DNA of 64,000 nt, from NCBI GenBank assembly GCA_028015205.1, contig CM051513.1:48488841-48552840 (forward strand). The letters run 5' to 3'. This DNA is from Mytilisepta virgata. Its lineage: Eukaryota; Mollusca; Bivalvia; Mytilida; Mytilidae. Below are positions 35,460 through 48,495 of the stretch, piece by piece; position 1 is the first letter of the stretch, and each line of letters opens with the position of its first letter. The notes below the pieces were generated by a model that was not told the DNA's origin, made no database searches, and saw only the letters and a list, made by a program, of their open reading frames with translations. The translations under genes and the position numbers were made by a program.

Positions 35460-36255
35460 TAAATATTTAGCAACATTTAAACTGCACTGTAATGCCCAAG
35501 GGTGGTTAATATGATCTCAGGATCCTGTAAATATATCTATAAAAAAGACAATTTTGGGCCCTTGAGGACATGTCTGAATATAGAATGGTAACATATGGAT
35601 TACTTACGCCAAGTTTCATACCAATAAAGAGAAATTTAAATACATTTCGAATAGGGTCCGATGTTAAAAAAAAATCAACAATGATGGCCATTTTGGATTT
35701 CCGATTGACACCAAAGCAATGAAACTTAGGTAGTACATGACAAGTATCAAATCAATGTACAAAGTAGTTTCGGAGAAGGTGAACTTGTCCTGATAAGTAT
35801 AAAATCCACAAAATCAATCTCTATAACTGTCATTCAAAACAAGAATTTTTAATACTGGTACATTTTCCCTTTAGGGTCCAATCTTAACCGAGTAGAACAC
35901 TAGAAGCCATCTTGGATTTCTGATCGGCACCAAAGCTAAAAAACTATAAGGGCCTTTATAAAAACATATTTGTAAAAAATAACAATCCAAAGATACTAAT
36001 ATTAGTTTTGATTTAATCGTTCTTGAGAAGAGATCTTTCAACGTTCAGCCAATCTTAAATTAGAAAAGGCTCTGACGGGCATGTTTCTATACAATCAGCA
36101 CCAAAGTAACAACACTTAGAAACTACCTTACAACACGCATCTCTGCCACGCTTGGTTAAGTTCTGTTCAGAGGTTCTTAACATGAGGAAAAGTTAATAGG
36201 ATGGAAGCCAAGTATTGACAATAGCTCAAATTGGCCATTTTCTAGGTGTGCTAAA
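35460..36255 (+). repeat. Degenerate pearl-type repeat
   Basis: Three units share 'ggatttccgattgacacc/ctgatcggcaccaaag', 'agggtcc' and 'gccatcttgg'. The decayed tail 'gaagccaagtattgac' and 'ggccattttctaggtgtgct' lies near 36205-36252. Confidence 0.5.
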
Positions 36256-36857
36256 AATGTGAGGCAACATCGATAAAACAAGCAGTACTAATTTCTCAAG
36301 ATTTATAAGTTGTGGCCAATAGAGAACATTTCCATAGCCAATAATGTACAGAATTATGTAAGGCAGCATCATTACAGAGAAAGTGGCTGTGGCATAGGTA
36401 CAAATTTGGTACCCACCAGTCATACTTCTCACCAACTTTGAATTAGTTGTGCACTATCAATGCTGAGAATTTTGTGACCAAAAAATTTGAAACAGATGAA
36501 CAGACAGGGGAGAAACCATGTTACCCCCATGATATAGTTGTGGTGAATTTTGTGAACAAAACATTTAGAGACAAAAGGATGGATAAACAGAAGCACTATT
36601 TTAAGAAAATTATGCCTATTTTGAAAAAAAACAAAGTTCTATTCTACATACCTTATCTTCTCCAATCAAGTTTGTCTAACCTATTCAAAATATACCAAAC
36701 TTTGAACTGCATACTGCTTCCTTCTTACTCTGAAATTACTAATCAGAGTAATTTATATCAAGGCAAATAAGATATTACATCTGCTTACAACTTACTGAAC
36801 ATCTACAGAAACTACTTCCAAATTTTCCCATTTAGAATGATCTTTGTCCTAATTTAA

Positions 36858-36911
36858 TCACCTAACAAATATTGCTAGCCATCGTAGTGGGTAATCTGTG
36901 TCATCAGGGTT
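36858..36911 (-). CDS. Candidate last coding exon, unknown gene
   Basis: On the minus strand a good acceptor (tgtgtgcatttcag) is followed by an open 54-bp frame reading NPDDTDYPLRWLAIFVR and a TGA stop (36860-36858). The residues look protein-like and a polypyrimidine stretch precedes the acceptor. Upstream exons are not seen within the window. Family unknown. Confidence 0.35.
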   Translation of the reverse strand, partial: NPDDTDYPLRWLAIFVR

Positions 36912-37224
36912 CTGAAATGCACACAAAATGATTAAATTTTATATACTCAGATTAAACAGTTGAACAATATACCCCTATATAAAAGAAGAGGACCACTTCA
37001 GGACCTGGTTCCAAAGGGCTGAGTGATTTCACACAGGTCGATTTTCCCCACAGTTAGGGTCCTGTATTAAACCAAGTCCTCCTTTGGTGGTACAAATCAT
37101 CAGATGATATTTTGAAAGAGGACTATTATTATTAATGTCAATTGTTCCAATTGGCTTACCGGTAGTTATTTCAGATAAAATAATTTTGAAGGGAATTTTC
37201 CGATGTGTCCTGTGTTAAACTAAG

Positions 37225-37815
37225 ATCATGCAATGCCATATATTGATTACAAGATGTAAGCACCTAACGCAAATTCAATGCCATTTCTCTTGATTACAAT
37301 ACATCAGCACCTGGCCCACATTCAATGCCATCTGTATTGCTTACACAAAGTTCGCCCCTGTCCCACATGCAATGCCATCTGTATTGCTTACACAAAGTTC
37401 ACCCCTGTCCCACATGCAATGCCATCTGTATTGCTTACACAAAGTTCACCCTTGGCCCACATGCAATGCCATCCGTATCGCTTACACAAAGTTTTCCCCT
37501 GGCCCACATGCAATGCCATCTGAACTGTTTACACAAAGTTTGCCCCTGGCCCACATGCAATGCCATCTGTATTGTTTACACAATGTTCGCCCCTGGCCCA
37601 CATACAATGCCATCTGGACTGTTTACACAAAGTTTGCCCCTGGCCCACATGCAATGCCATCTGTATTGTTTACACAATGTTCGCGCCTGGCCCACATACA
37701 ATGCCATTTGTTTTGTTTACACCGAGTTTGCACCTGGCCCACATGCAATGCCATCTGTATTGCTTACAAGAGGTAATCCCTGCCCCCACATCCAATGAAA
37801 TCTCTATTGACTACA
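37225..37815 (+). repeat. 47-bp minisatellite, array M1
   Basis: About twelve copies of a 47-bp unit containing 'atgcaatgccatctg', 'ttgcttacacaaag' and 'cccctggcccac'. Since 47 is not a multiple of three, three long frames arise from the same array; none is a gene. It is related to array M2 on the opposite strand. Confidence 0.9.
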
Positions 37816-38660
37816 GAAGGTAAAAAACCTTAAGAGTATTTTTTAGTTATTTGAATATTATTTCAACCAAAACATTTTAAAATGTAGAATTTAAAAAAAA
37901 ACATTTTATAAAACTAAATAAATATACCTTTAAAAGATGCAAATTACTAAATATTTACTTCAAGATATCCTTTCAAAATTCATATCAAGATCAAATTTAC
38001 TGAACAATTTTCAAAAAAGAAAAGAAATTCAAAGGTAAAGTAGTTTAACTTTCTTGAGAATTACAGTGATGTGGTAGTTCAAATGAGATCATAATTTAAT
38101 GTTAGATTTGACAAAAGTGCTATGATTAAGAGATGCCAAAATCACAAAGATATCATCTTACCAACACTAACACATATTTTACACAGAAGACCTTATTTTT
38201 CAAAATATCTGTCATATTTTAATATGTCCGGTGTCGTCAAACTGTAGGACGCCAAGACAAACAACTGAACAACTCAAGATTCTACAATAAAACTCCAAAA
38301 AACAAACCTAGAACAAACCACAACTGACAACATAGAAAACAACAGGTCAGGGAAGTGTAGTCTACAGGTCAAACATGTCTAATTTAGTTTTTAAGGAAAG
38401 TCTTAATATTATAATAAATTTTATCCTTCAATCAATATTTTTTTTTATTATTTACATGTAGTTACTTGTTAATAAAAAGTGTTCTGTATTGGATGAAAAA
38501 TGAATGATCGTTTATGTTTGAGCATCCCTTAATCATGTTAATCATGTTTGTGATATTTATAAAAACTGGATAAAGAAATCTAATTGAATTGTTTCCTAGG
38601 TCACTTCTCTCATAAGTGACAGCAAAGACATTTTGTTCAATTCAAAAAATTTCTAACAAA
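37816..38660. other. No recognised feature between the minisatellites
   Basis: AT-rich single-copy-looking sequence, with no coding frame. Confidence 0.4.
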
Positions 38661-38662
38661 GA

Positions 38663-39420
38663 CAAGATTTTAATCAATGTAAAATAATGATTTAATACAA
38701 AATTTCCAAATAAATAAAAATACATGTATTTTAAAACCAAATGATAAATTCAAAATTATTTTACCAAAAGTTGCTATTATAAGCTTCTGTATTCAACACA
38801 GACCACATTGGATGTAAGAGAGGAGCTGGCCTTCTGCAATCAACAAAGACCACATTGGATATGGAAGAGGTGCTGGCCTTCTGCAATAAACACAGACCAC
38901 ATTGGATATTTGAGAGGGCAAGATTTTAATCAATGTAAATAATGATTTGATACAAAATTTTCAAATAAATAAAAACACATTTTATTTTAAAACCAAAAGA
39001 TAAATTCAAAATTATTTTACCAAAAGTTGCTATTATAAGCTTCTGTAATCAACACAGACCACATTGGATACAGGAGAGGAGCTGGCCTTCTGCAATCAAC
39101 ACAGACCACAATGGATGTAGGAGACGGGCTTTCCTCATGCAATCAACACAGACCACATTGGATGTAGGAGACGGGCTGGCCTCGTGCAATCAACACAGAC
39201 CACATTGGGTATGGGAGAGGTGCTTGCTTTCTACAATCAACACAGACCACATTGGATATGGGAGAGGGCTGGCCTTCTGCAAGATTTTAATCAATGTAAA
39301 ATAATGATTTGAGACAAAATTTTCAAATAAATAAAAATACATTTTATTTTAAAACCAAAAGATAAATTCAAAATTATTTTACCAAAAGTTGTTATTATAA
39401 GCTTCTGTAATCAACACAGA
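38663..39420 (+). repeat. Higher-order repeat within array M2
   Basis: A ~140-bp AT-rich block (from 'caagattttaatcaatg' to 'gctattataagcttctg') occurs at 38663, 38919 and 39280. Each is followed by two to six minisatellite units, so a compound unit was itself duplicated. Confidence 0.8.
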
Positions 39421-41080
39421 CCACATTGGATGTAGCAGAGGGGCTGGCCTCGTGCAATCAACAAAGACCACATTGGATATGGGAGAGGTGCTGGCTTTCT
39501 GCAATCAACACAGACCACATTGGATATGGGAGAGGGCTGACCTTCTGCAATCGACACAGACACATTGGATATGGGAGAGGGCTGGCCTCTTACAATCAAC
39601 ATAGACCACATTGGATGTGGGAGAAGGGCTGCCTTCTGCAATCAACACAGACCACATTGAATGTAGTAGAAGGGCTGACCCTCTGTAATCAACACAGATC
39701 ACATTGGTTATGGGAGAGGGTCTTGCCTCCTGCAATGAACAAAGACAACATTGGGTGCGGGGAGGGGCTGGCCTTCTGCAATCAAGAAAGATTACATTGG
39801 TTGTTGAAGGGAGTCTTGCCTCCTGCAATGAATATAGACAACATTGGATGCGGGAGAGAGATTGGCCTTATGCAATCAATACAGATTATATCAGATGTAG
39901 AAAAGGGGCCAACCTTCATTCAACACAGATTACATTGGATGTGGGAGTGGGGCTATCGGTCTGCAATCAACACACCTTACATTAGATGGGGAGAGGGGCT
40001 GGCCTTCTGCAATGAAACAAAGATTACATTGGATGTGGGAGTGGGGCTATCGTTCTGCAATCAACACACCTTACATTAGATGGGGAGAAGGGCTGCCTTC
40101 TGCAATCAACAAAGACAACATTGGATGTGGAAGAGGCACTGGCCTTCTGTTGGGAGAGGGGCTGGCCTTCTGCAATCAAAAATGACTACATTTGATGGGG
40201 AAGAGGGACTGGCCTTCTGCAATCACCAAAGACCACATTCGATGTGGCAGAGGGACTCACCTTCTGCAGTCAACAAAGACCACATTTGATGATTGGGAGG
40301 GCTGACCTTCTCCAATGAACATAGATAACATTGGTTATGGGAGAGGGTCTTGCCTCCTGCAATGAACAAAGACAACATTGGGTGTGGGGGAGGGGCTGGC
40401 CTTCTGCAATCAAGAAAGATTACATTGGTTGTTGAAGGGAGTCTTGCCTCCTGCAATGAATAAAGACAAAATTGGATGTGGGAGAGAGATTGGCCTTATG
40501 CAATCAATACAGATTATATCAGATGTAGAAAAGGGGCTAACCTTCATTCAACACAGATTACATTGGATGTTGGAGTGGGGCTATCGTTCTGCAATCAACA
40601 CACCTTACATTAGATGGGGAGAGGGGCTGGCCTTCTGCAATGAAACAAAGATTACATTGGATGAAGGATATGAAATGGCCTTCTGCAATCAATACAGATT
40701 ACAGTGAATTCAGAAGAGGGGACAGACATCAGATGTGGAAAAGGGGCTAACTGTCTGTAATCAACAAATATTACATCAGATGTTTGAAAGGGGCTAAATT
40801 TCTGTTATCAATGCAGATTAAATAAGATGTGGGAGAAGGGACAAACTTTCTGTAATCAACAAAGATCACATCAGATTTGGAAAAAGGGCTTATACTTTCC
40901 GAATCTGTATTCAACATAGATTACATTAGATTTTGGAAAGAGGTTATCTTTCTGTAATCAACACAGATCACATTATGTGGGAAAGGGGCTCACCTTCTGT
41001 AATTACCACAGATTACATCAGATGTTGGGAAAGACAACCATTAGTAATCAACAAAGATTACATCAGATGTGAAAACCCAC
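38790..41080 (+). repeat. 46-47-bp minisatellite, array M2
   Basis: Dozens of units of the form 'ttctgcaatcaacacagac', 'cacattggatgtgg' and 'gagaggggctggcc', increasingly diverged beyond 40.7 kb. Long Trp/Cys-rich frames on both strands are unit translations. Reverse-complementing the M1 unit gives about 34 of 47 matches to this unit. Confidence 0.9.
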
Positions 41081-41090
41081 TATGGTCCGC

Positions 41091-41195
41091 GGTCAGGCTT
41101 TATGGCCTGACAACCCTCAGTGAGAGGGCTTCCCCTATCCGCCACCTGGGGACGCGCTAGGTTGCTCTGTGGGTTGAGCTACTGTAATACACAGA
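41091..41195. repeat. Fragment of an unclassified short interspersed repeat
   Basis: GC-rich island: 'tggtccgcggtcaggctt', 'ggcctgacaaccctc', 'cacctggggacgcgc'. I recall similar strings as dispersed in mussel genomes. No clear A or B box is visible. Confidence 0.35.
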
Positions 41196-41739
41196 CCTGA
41201 TTCTGACAACTGGGAAAAAGGGTAGAAATGGTACTGCTATAGATAAATCTGGACTTTGAAAAGCAGAATTCATCTTAAAGCAGATAACAATCAGGTCTGG
41301 ATACAGTTACCTAGTCAAAGAGTTACATAATATCAAGATCCATTTAAAGAAGAACAAAAATAAAAGCTCCAGGAGCTGGATTTCAATTCGCCACATAAAG
41401 AACACAGTGACAAGTTTGATTCCAAGTGACTAAGTGAATTTTCCATAACGAACCTATGTTAAACCATGATTAAACTTGTCAGCCATTTTTGTTGGAAGTC
41501 CAGGTCAGTGGATACAAAAGAGGATTATCCAATACTTCGATGGGTAAATTCTCCATTATGGTGCTACATGTATATTAAACTATTTTTGGCTGTTGCAGCA
41601 ATCCTTGTTGGTGATCCATGTCATATGATACCATTCTAGCAGAAAAGGACGAGTACCCAAGGAATATTGCTGTCTCAGAGTGTATGACAAACACTAAGAT
41701 CATGATCATAATTCAATAATGAAATTGAGATAGTGAAGA

Positions 41740-42455
41740 TTTCTACACATAGCGATATGTCCCCCACCGCAGAGAAAAGTCGAAGCCCCAAAGTATTCAC
41801 GAAGGTGAACTAAAAGAAAACTTCCCCATTAAAATTGGATGAAAAATAAAAAAACTTTACATTGCCTTTTTGGCCCATTTAACCCCTTATATCATGATGA
41901 ATTAAACGAAAAAGTAAACGATTGGAAAGTCAAAGTCATCCTATTTGTTGTAAAGTTTTGTATTCACCCTTCCTTTGGTGTCAATTTCAAGGTGAAGGTC
42001 AAGATAAGATGCATGACTTGGCAGTGTCTGTGGTATCCTTAATTTCCCAGAACGTGAATAAAATATCAAAATCGGATTAGAAATAAAAAAGTTTGGAAAA
42101 TAGGTGTCTCTTGTATGGTACTATATTATATCTAAAATGGTTAGATTGTGAAAAATGGATCATAAACCTGTATTCCCATTTTTATCAAAAAAAATTATAC
42201 ACCAAAAATCATAAAAATCCAATCAAAATTTAAAGGTACACCAAAATTATCAGAAAGACCTTAATGACCCCCATAAAAAAGGGAGGGGCCAGACGTTCCA
42301 AAATCAATATCAACCTGTATTTCTTGTGGGGGGAGGGGGGGGCATGGTGGTAAAATATCATAAGGATACGTTCAATAGAACAAAAATAAACCCAACTGTC
42401 TACAGATGACGGGCTCATACCATAAAACAACCACAAATATTTGCGGTTATACAAA
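41740..42455 (+). repeat. Hairpin-ended repeat, AAATATTTGCGG tail family
   Basis: Starts 'catagcgatatgtccccc' and ends 'ggctcataccataaaac', 'aaccacaaatatttgcgg' and 'ttatac', as in 14147-14528. The core has 'cattaaaattggatg' and 'aaccccttatatc' units. G-rich and poly-G runs lie near 42330. Confidence 0.5.
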
Positions 42456-44745
42456 AAATTTGACGGTCCATTTTTTCATGATGAGGTCAAGGTCAAATGA
42501 AGATAACATTGATATGTGACAATAGTCTTATCAAGATAAATCTTCATTCTTAATATGATATGTATCTTCAAAATTAGATTTATCTGACAAAAAGTCAGAA
42601 ACTCAGGCTGTTAGTAGTTATTACTTGACTGTACAGTAGAGTTTATATAACATTGGCATAGTATTATTATTGGATGATACTGAGTTATCGCACGTTGAAC
42701 ATCCAAAACCGTTGAGTTATACTTGAACAATTACTATCTCTTCTGAAAAGAAAATGTAGATCTATGTCTTTAATGTTAAAACAAAGCTTTGAAAAAAATT
42801 ATAAGATGGGTACAGGTTGGTAACTGAATGAGTTGGTTAAGTACGAGCTCTCTACATGATATTTAGTATGTAGATTTATCTTGATCAGACTGTGTTGTAT
42901 ATGATCATGATGAAAATTTGACATCAAGGTTAAATAGGCTTTTTAAAAATGTTTGTATGCCCGTAACTTATTTGTTTGCTTATCGGGCCAACGGCCATGT
43001 GAGCTTTTGTCATCACTTGGGGTCCCTTGTCCATAAACTTTTTTTTATCAACAAACTCGACTAACTAGTCAGTCAATTTATGACAACTTGTATCTTATTT
43101 TTACCTCTAGCTCAACGGACAAAAAAGTTGTATGAGAATAGGAAGTGGAGGGAAGACATATAAATTACCATAGAATCAAAAAAAGCTGTAACTAAAGAAA
43201 AAATGTCTAATACAATTTTCCTTGATTTTACACCCTTTTTGCCAAGAATTTTAAAAAATTATGAAACTTTTACAAGGGTCTTTGTATTAGAAAATTTAAA
43301 AATGCAAAGGTTGACCTGTAAGTTTGTATGGTATAGTATACCGGTATATGATTTTTCACAGTATTAAAGCCATAGTCGTGATATCATGGATTTCTTTACA
43401 GCTAAATTCCTTAATATGCTTTGCAGTTGTTATAAGCAGTAATCATGTATTTTCCCCCTAAAATTCGAACAGGTAAAACCTAGACCGAAACTGTCATCTG
43501 AAATTACCATAGGCAAAGACTAAGACACTTTACAGACAACTGATGTATCTAGGGAAGTCAATAATTGTGGCTTACATTTTATTTGGACTCGACAGCTCAA
43601 TGACATTATATTTCATTTATGAAATTGTCAGTTTCTTATAAATTTTAACAGTTAAAATTTTACCAAGTATATAAAGTAAGAAAACAAGTTAGTCAATGTT
43701 CTTCTCACTCCTACATTGTAATTGCATCTTGGTTGCCATCATGATATTGCTTTGAATTCACTTTGGGAACAAATCTGAAAAATTTAATGGGCATCAAAGA
43801 TAAGGCCTAAATTAAAATTGTATTTGTTTGCAGTTTACTGACCGACCCTCGAAAATCTACTCGACTGGGAAAATTTTATTGCATTTAATTTGAAGAATTT
43901 TTTAATACTTCGATCATGTTCCGGAACGTCAGGTTATTACCAGAATCAATTAAAATTCAAGGTTGATTAACTCTTTCGAGTTTGGTGTTTCTTACCTTAC
44001 CGTCAAGTGTTCATTGGACCATTTAATGATAAAGCACACGGAGGTTATTGACAGGAATGTTCATTTCATTTTGGTCATTGTTTATTGTATTCAAATGTTT
44101 CTTCGACATGAAAAAACTTGGTTTGTGGAACTGCTTGTTTAACCTTTATCTTGGTTAATAAAATAAAATATATATCCTACCTACTGACCCATCAGTATAA
44201 GGTACAGTCGGAAAACTGCAAACATAAGGTTTGCCTAAAACAGCAGTGTGTTCGAACATAAAGAAACTTTAAACCACAAAAAGAAGAATATATGCTTAAT
44301 CATTTATATTAAATTTGAAATTCTTTACCTTGACATGTTGAAAAATTTAATAAATGGTCAACTAATGAATTACAAAATCTAGGTTATAGCTTGATAAAAG
44401 ATATAAAAACACCTTTACAGTTGTTTGTTATACTCTAAAGATGGCTAAAATATCAAGAATCAATACATTCTGAATAGAAGTAGTAAATTTATAATTTTGT
44501 ATCAATTTTTATTGATATTTCTGCCTTTTTTGCAGAGTTATCTCCCATTTTCAATGCAAATCTCCATAGGAATTTTAAAATTGTGGTTTTTTAGTCTCCT
44601 CAAGTTAGATTTTGATGGACTTTTTTCTGTGTATATTTGTTGTATAATGCTAAAGATTAAAACTTAAATATCTTCTTTTGCAATTACTTTAAGGTTATGG
44701 TCAAATTTATGCTAGATTGACTGGACTATATTTATTTAAATTCAT
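42456..44745. other. Mostly unrecognised AT-rich sequence
   Basis: Only an isolated pearl-type tail on the minus strand at about 42983-43025 (ggccatgtgagcttttgtc, then 'atcacttggg') stands out. No exon with both splice signals and an open frame was found. Confidence 0.4.
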
Positions 44746-44749
44746 AATC

Positions 44750-45300
44750 CAAAGGCTCCCAGGAGCCTGTATCGCTCACCTGGACTATGTACATCTTCAC
44801 TGGCAGCCTGGAACATTGCTGTCAAATTTTCTCACTGGTTTCAAACAAGATCATTCTGCAAACATCCATCTAGGTCATATTTTAAACTAAGTTCCTCTCT
44901 GGCAGCCATCTTGGATGATGGACAGGGTAATGGAATATATTTCTGAAAGAGGACTATAGTTGACTTATTGCTTCTAGTATTACAGGAAACAGACCAAACC
45001 ATGAAAACTTAACATTGACCAATGAACCATAAAAATGAGCTCAAGGTCACATGAACCATGCCAGACGGATATATACACACATACAATCATTCCATGTATC
45101 AAATATAGTTGACCTTATTGTTAATAGTATCAAGAACAGACTTAAACAGAAAAAGTTAACATTGACCAGTGAGGTCAAGGTCAGGTAAACCCTGCATGAC
45201 AACATGTACACCGTACAATCATTCCATATACCAAACACAGTTGACTTATTGCTTATAGTATCTTAGAGAAGGACCTAACTATTGAAACTAAAAACTAAGT
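44750..45300 (+). mobile_element. Pearl/Helentron-like element, 5' part
   Basis: The 5' hairpin 'ggctcccaggagcc' plus 'tgtatcgctcacctgg' begins the copy. The core changes to a ~130-bp unit with 'aaggtca', 'atacacacatacaatcattcc' and 'gttgacttattgcttatagt'. No 3' tail is seen. Confidence 0.5.
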
Positions 45301-45397
45301 ATGTTGCTAAACAGCTCATGCGACAATAGATAACAAGAAAAATAAATAGAAATGGTGAGCAGTCAAAAGAGGTGTAAAACGACTAAAATGTATGAAA

Positions 45398-45595
45398 TAC
45401 TGTAAATTCAGGAATTATTGCGTGCATTTGTTAATACGATTTTGTCATTTTAGACCAAAATGCGATTACAATTGAGAAAAATCTCGCTTCATTCTTATAA
45501 AAGATTCCAAAATGCGAGTTTAAATTATTGCGATTACAACCCTGTCGCATTTTTCGAAATACTAAAAACATCGCAATAATTTCGAATTTACAGTA
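45398..45595. mobile_element. 198-bp MITE, TACTGTAAATTC ends
   Basis: Ends 'tactgtaaattcaggaatta' and its complement ('...aatttcgaatttacagta') are inverted repeats. 'attgcga' and 'aaatgcga' words are repeated inside. Confidence 0.7.
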
Positions 45596-45845
45596 CACAA
45601 GTCGAACAAAACCAAATATAAAATCGTAAAAAGACAACAAACTAAAAAGTTAAAAATACCCAACATTTTGGCCAATATGGTCTTGATCAGGAGCATGTAA
45701 AAAATAAAAGTAAAAATGTGTTGACTCTTTGAAACCCAGAGCGAGACTGAGTCTGTAAACAAAAACAAAAAATTATTTGAGGCGGGTGTCGATAGGTAAA
45801 CGTACTTCATATAAAATACATAAATGGCATAAAATACACATTGTA

Positions 45846-46016
45846 AGTCATGGATGGATGATTATTGTAGGTCATGGATGGATGAATTTTTGTTTAACAT
45901 CCAGTGGTAATTATTTACAGCATATCATGATAAGAACAGCTTATAGTGATACAGTATATGAATACGAGTCTTGCTTTGTACTACACCGACATGCTGAGCG
46001 GCATTTTTAGCATGGT
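45846..46016 (-). mobile_element. Second SINE family, 3' fragment
   Basis: On the minus strand it matches the body and tail of the SINE at 22383-22715: the 'gtgtagtacaaagcaagac' region and the tail complement 'ggatggatgaatttttg'. The tRNA head is missing. Confidence 0.65.
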
Positions 46017-47527
46017 ACTGTGGAGTCATTTTTGTGCTTTTCGTGGGTCACAGTAAACCACAAATTTAAATATCCAACAAAAAATAATATTTTTACTTCA
46101 GCTTAAATGCACTGAAGTTTGAAACCACAGAGTATTGATTTAACTATCCGTGACAACATTGAACAATTGCGTTTTTACATTCCATGTACTTGGATACTGA
46201 CATATGATGAGTCAACTATATCAACAGTGTCTCATGTAATTTTGTCTTTGGTAACATATAAACGCTCAAACAATTTTCTTTTAAAATATCTTGACTGTGT
46301 AAATTGTCATGGAATTCACTTCCGGTTTTTAATTCAAACATTCAAGAAAAATATTAATCCTAATTAGGACTAAAAAATACAGACTTTCTCATAAATTACA
46401 GTAAAACCATCTTGTCAAAAGATAATAAAGCAGAAAATGTTGATCGTAATCGGATTAAAGATATGTATGTATATGCCCCAAGGTATTTGGTGACAAGTGA
46501 TTGCAAGTTTGTAAATACATAGTTCAAATCTGATTAACCTAACAAGTAAATAATTATGGACTTTGTTAATCTTGTTAAATTCATGACAAATTTGAAGAAT
46601 CTGTTTGTTAGACTTTTGTTTTATAAGCGCTTAAAATCAGTACTTTACTGTGCAATATCAAAGTCTGGTCGGCAGGTTTTGTCGCATTATTTTAATGATA
46701 TCTGATGTACCAAGCCACAAATTTCAGTATTTTAACAAATTTTTATATTTTTTCCTAAGCCAGCAATCCATGAATTTACGTATCCCACGAAATGCTTTTT
46801 TTCTCTTCCATAAAAAACTGCTAACAACGAAAATAAAAGAATCCACAGAATTATGCTTGCAACTAATCATGATAGGGTTGTTGCCTTGGTCTTCGTTTAG
46901 ATGCGTTCCTTTTTTTTTTTAAGAGTTTATTTAAAATACAAAGTGATGTGTGTATTGTAATTTCTATGTTAATTACCATGAGATCTTGGGATGACCGTGT
47001 TACCATGACATCTTTGTACCAAAACATTTTGAGAATTACCATATCTGCAGGTAGAGTAAATGTCTGTTTTACGGCCGCCTGTAAATCTGACAATCAAAAA
47101 ACAAATAAATCTATAAATAATTTATTAATATTAATTTTAAAGGTTGTCGATTCTAATTTTTTATCTATTTCAGTAATTAAATTCTATTTGATAAATAATT
47201 TCCTTTTTGCTGATCATGATATAAATTCACCAATTATATTTGTCGATTCAAGACTAATCTGACACTTGCACTCATTAGGCCCAAAATGTTGAAAGCTGTA
47301 TAAATGAGTGTAAAACATACCAAGTCTGGGGCATCCTATAATCATGAAAATTTATATTTCATTCAATTCACAGACTTAATCAATGTCTGGTTTGCTCACT
47401 AAGAGACCATAAATATGTAGACTCCAATTATTTGATCTTTTTCTGTTTACAGTTATATTTACAAATAAAATTTTATGATTTGTTGATGTGATTTTCCTAA
47501 GCACAACTAAAATATATGTGACCTTTG
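46017..47527. other. No recognised feature
   Basis: AT-rich, with several short open frames lacking motifs. Confidence 0.35.
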
Positions 47528-47917
47528 TATGAGTGGCCGTTCATGTCATATGCGGGATATTCTATCGCGGTAGTGAAAATTTATTTATTCAAGTAATAAC
47601 GCGTTATTTTGTAAAACTATCGCGTTAGTTTAACAAAGGAACGCGATAGTTTTACAAAATAATGCGTTATTACTTGAATAAATAATATCGTGTTAATTGT
47701 GAAAACTACGTTTAGTTTGATAATTTTTCAAATAAATAGCAAAAACAAAATATCGCAATAGTTTTGTATAATAATGCGTTAGTTTTTTAAACTAACGCGA
47801 TAAAATGGAGAAATAACGCATTAGTGTTTAAAAGTAACGCGATAGTTTAGTAAAATAACGTGTTATTTTCACTAACTTGATAGAATATCACGCAAATTAA
47901 ATGAACGGCCACTCATA
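47528..47917. mobile_element. Palindrome-word MITE of a second family (AACGCGTT type)
   Basis: Ends 'tatgagtggccgttcat' and 'atgaacggccactcata' are perfect 17-bp inverted repeats. The similarity continues with 'atattctatc' and 'tagtgaaaat' on both sides. The interior consists of 'taacgcgttatt', 'aacgcgatagtttt' and related self-complementary words. It shares the 'tttattcaa' word with the AGATATCT family but not the palindrome itself. Confidence 0.8.
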
Positions 47918-48495
47918 CCTTTGAGATGGGAAACATTTCTTGCACCCATCCTACTGTTTACATAACTGTATGGAAAGATTTACACATTACTGTAAGTGGT
48001 GTGCACCTTTACTATCAGTTTTCTTGACAGACAGATCACACAATTTGTAAACACAGATCTATGGTCTGCAAAATCAACGAAGATTATGACACTGAATTTC
48101 AAGGTTGAAATTTTAACTTATTTGCAACATACCTTCCAAATAAAAACACAGAGTATCACTATTTATTTGTATAAAGCTCAAGCAGTATTTACGACAGAGA
48201 ATGGACACAGTTTGCTAACTTATGGATTTCAAACTAAAATTGTGACCTAGACCTTTTCATTCAAATCATATCTTTGTCACACAACTAAATATATGTTTAT
48301 TACATTGCACAGAATCAGGCATATTAGAGAAGTAAATTGAAATAAAACAGACTATGTCTTTTAATATCTCTGCGACAATTGTGACGTCACTTCCTACAGT
48401 AAAATACCGACTGTTCTTTTCACATATGATTTACCATATTTTCTTTCACTCGGATACTATGGTAAATCACCGGTTACAATGTAATAAAAAATTCG

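Noticed and set aside
36447..36770. 107-codon ORF
   Set aside because: Built from two diverged copies of a ~75-bp repeat ('aattttgtgaccaaaaaatt'); no domain or splice logic.
37278..40707. ORFs of up to 217 codons in the 37-41 kb region
   Set aside because: Translations of the 46-47-bp minisatellites in several frames and on both strands.
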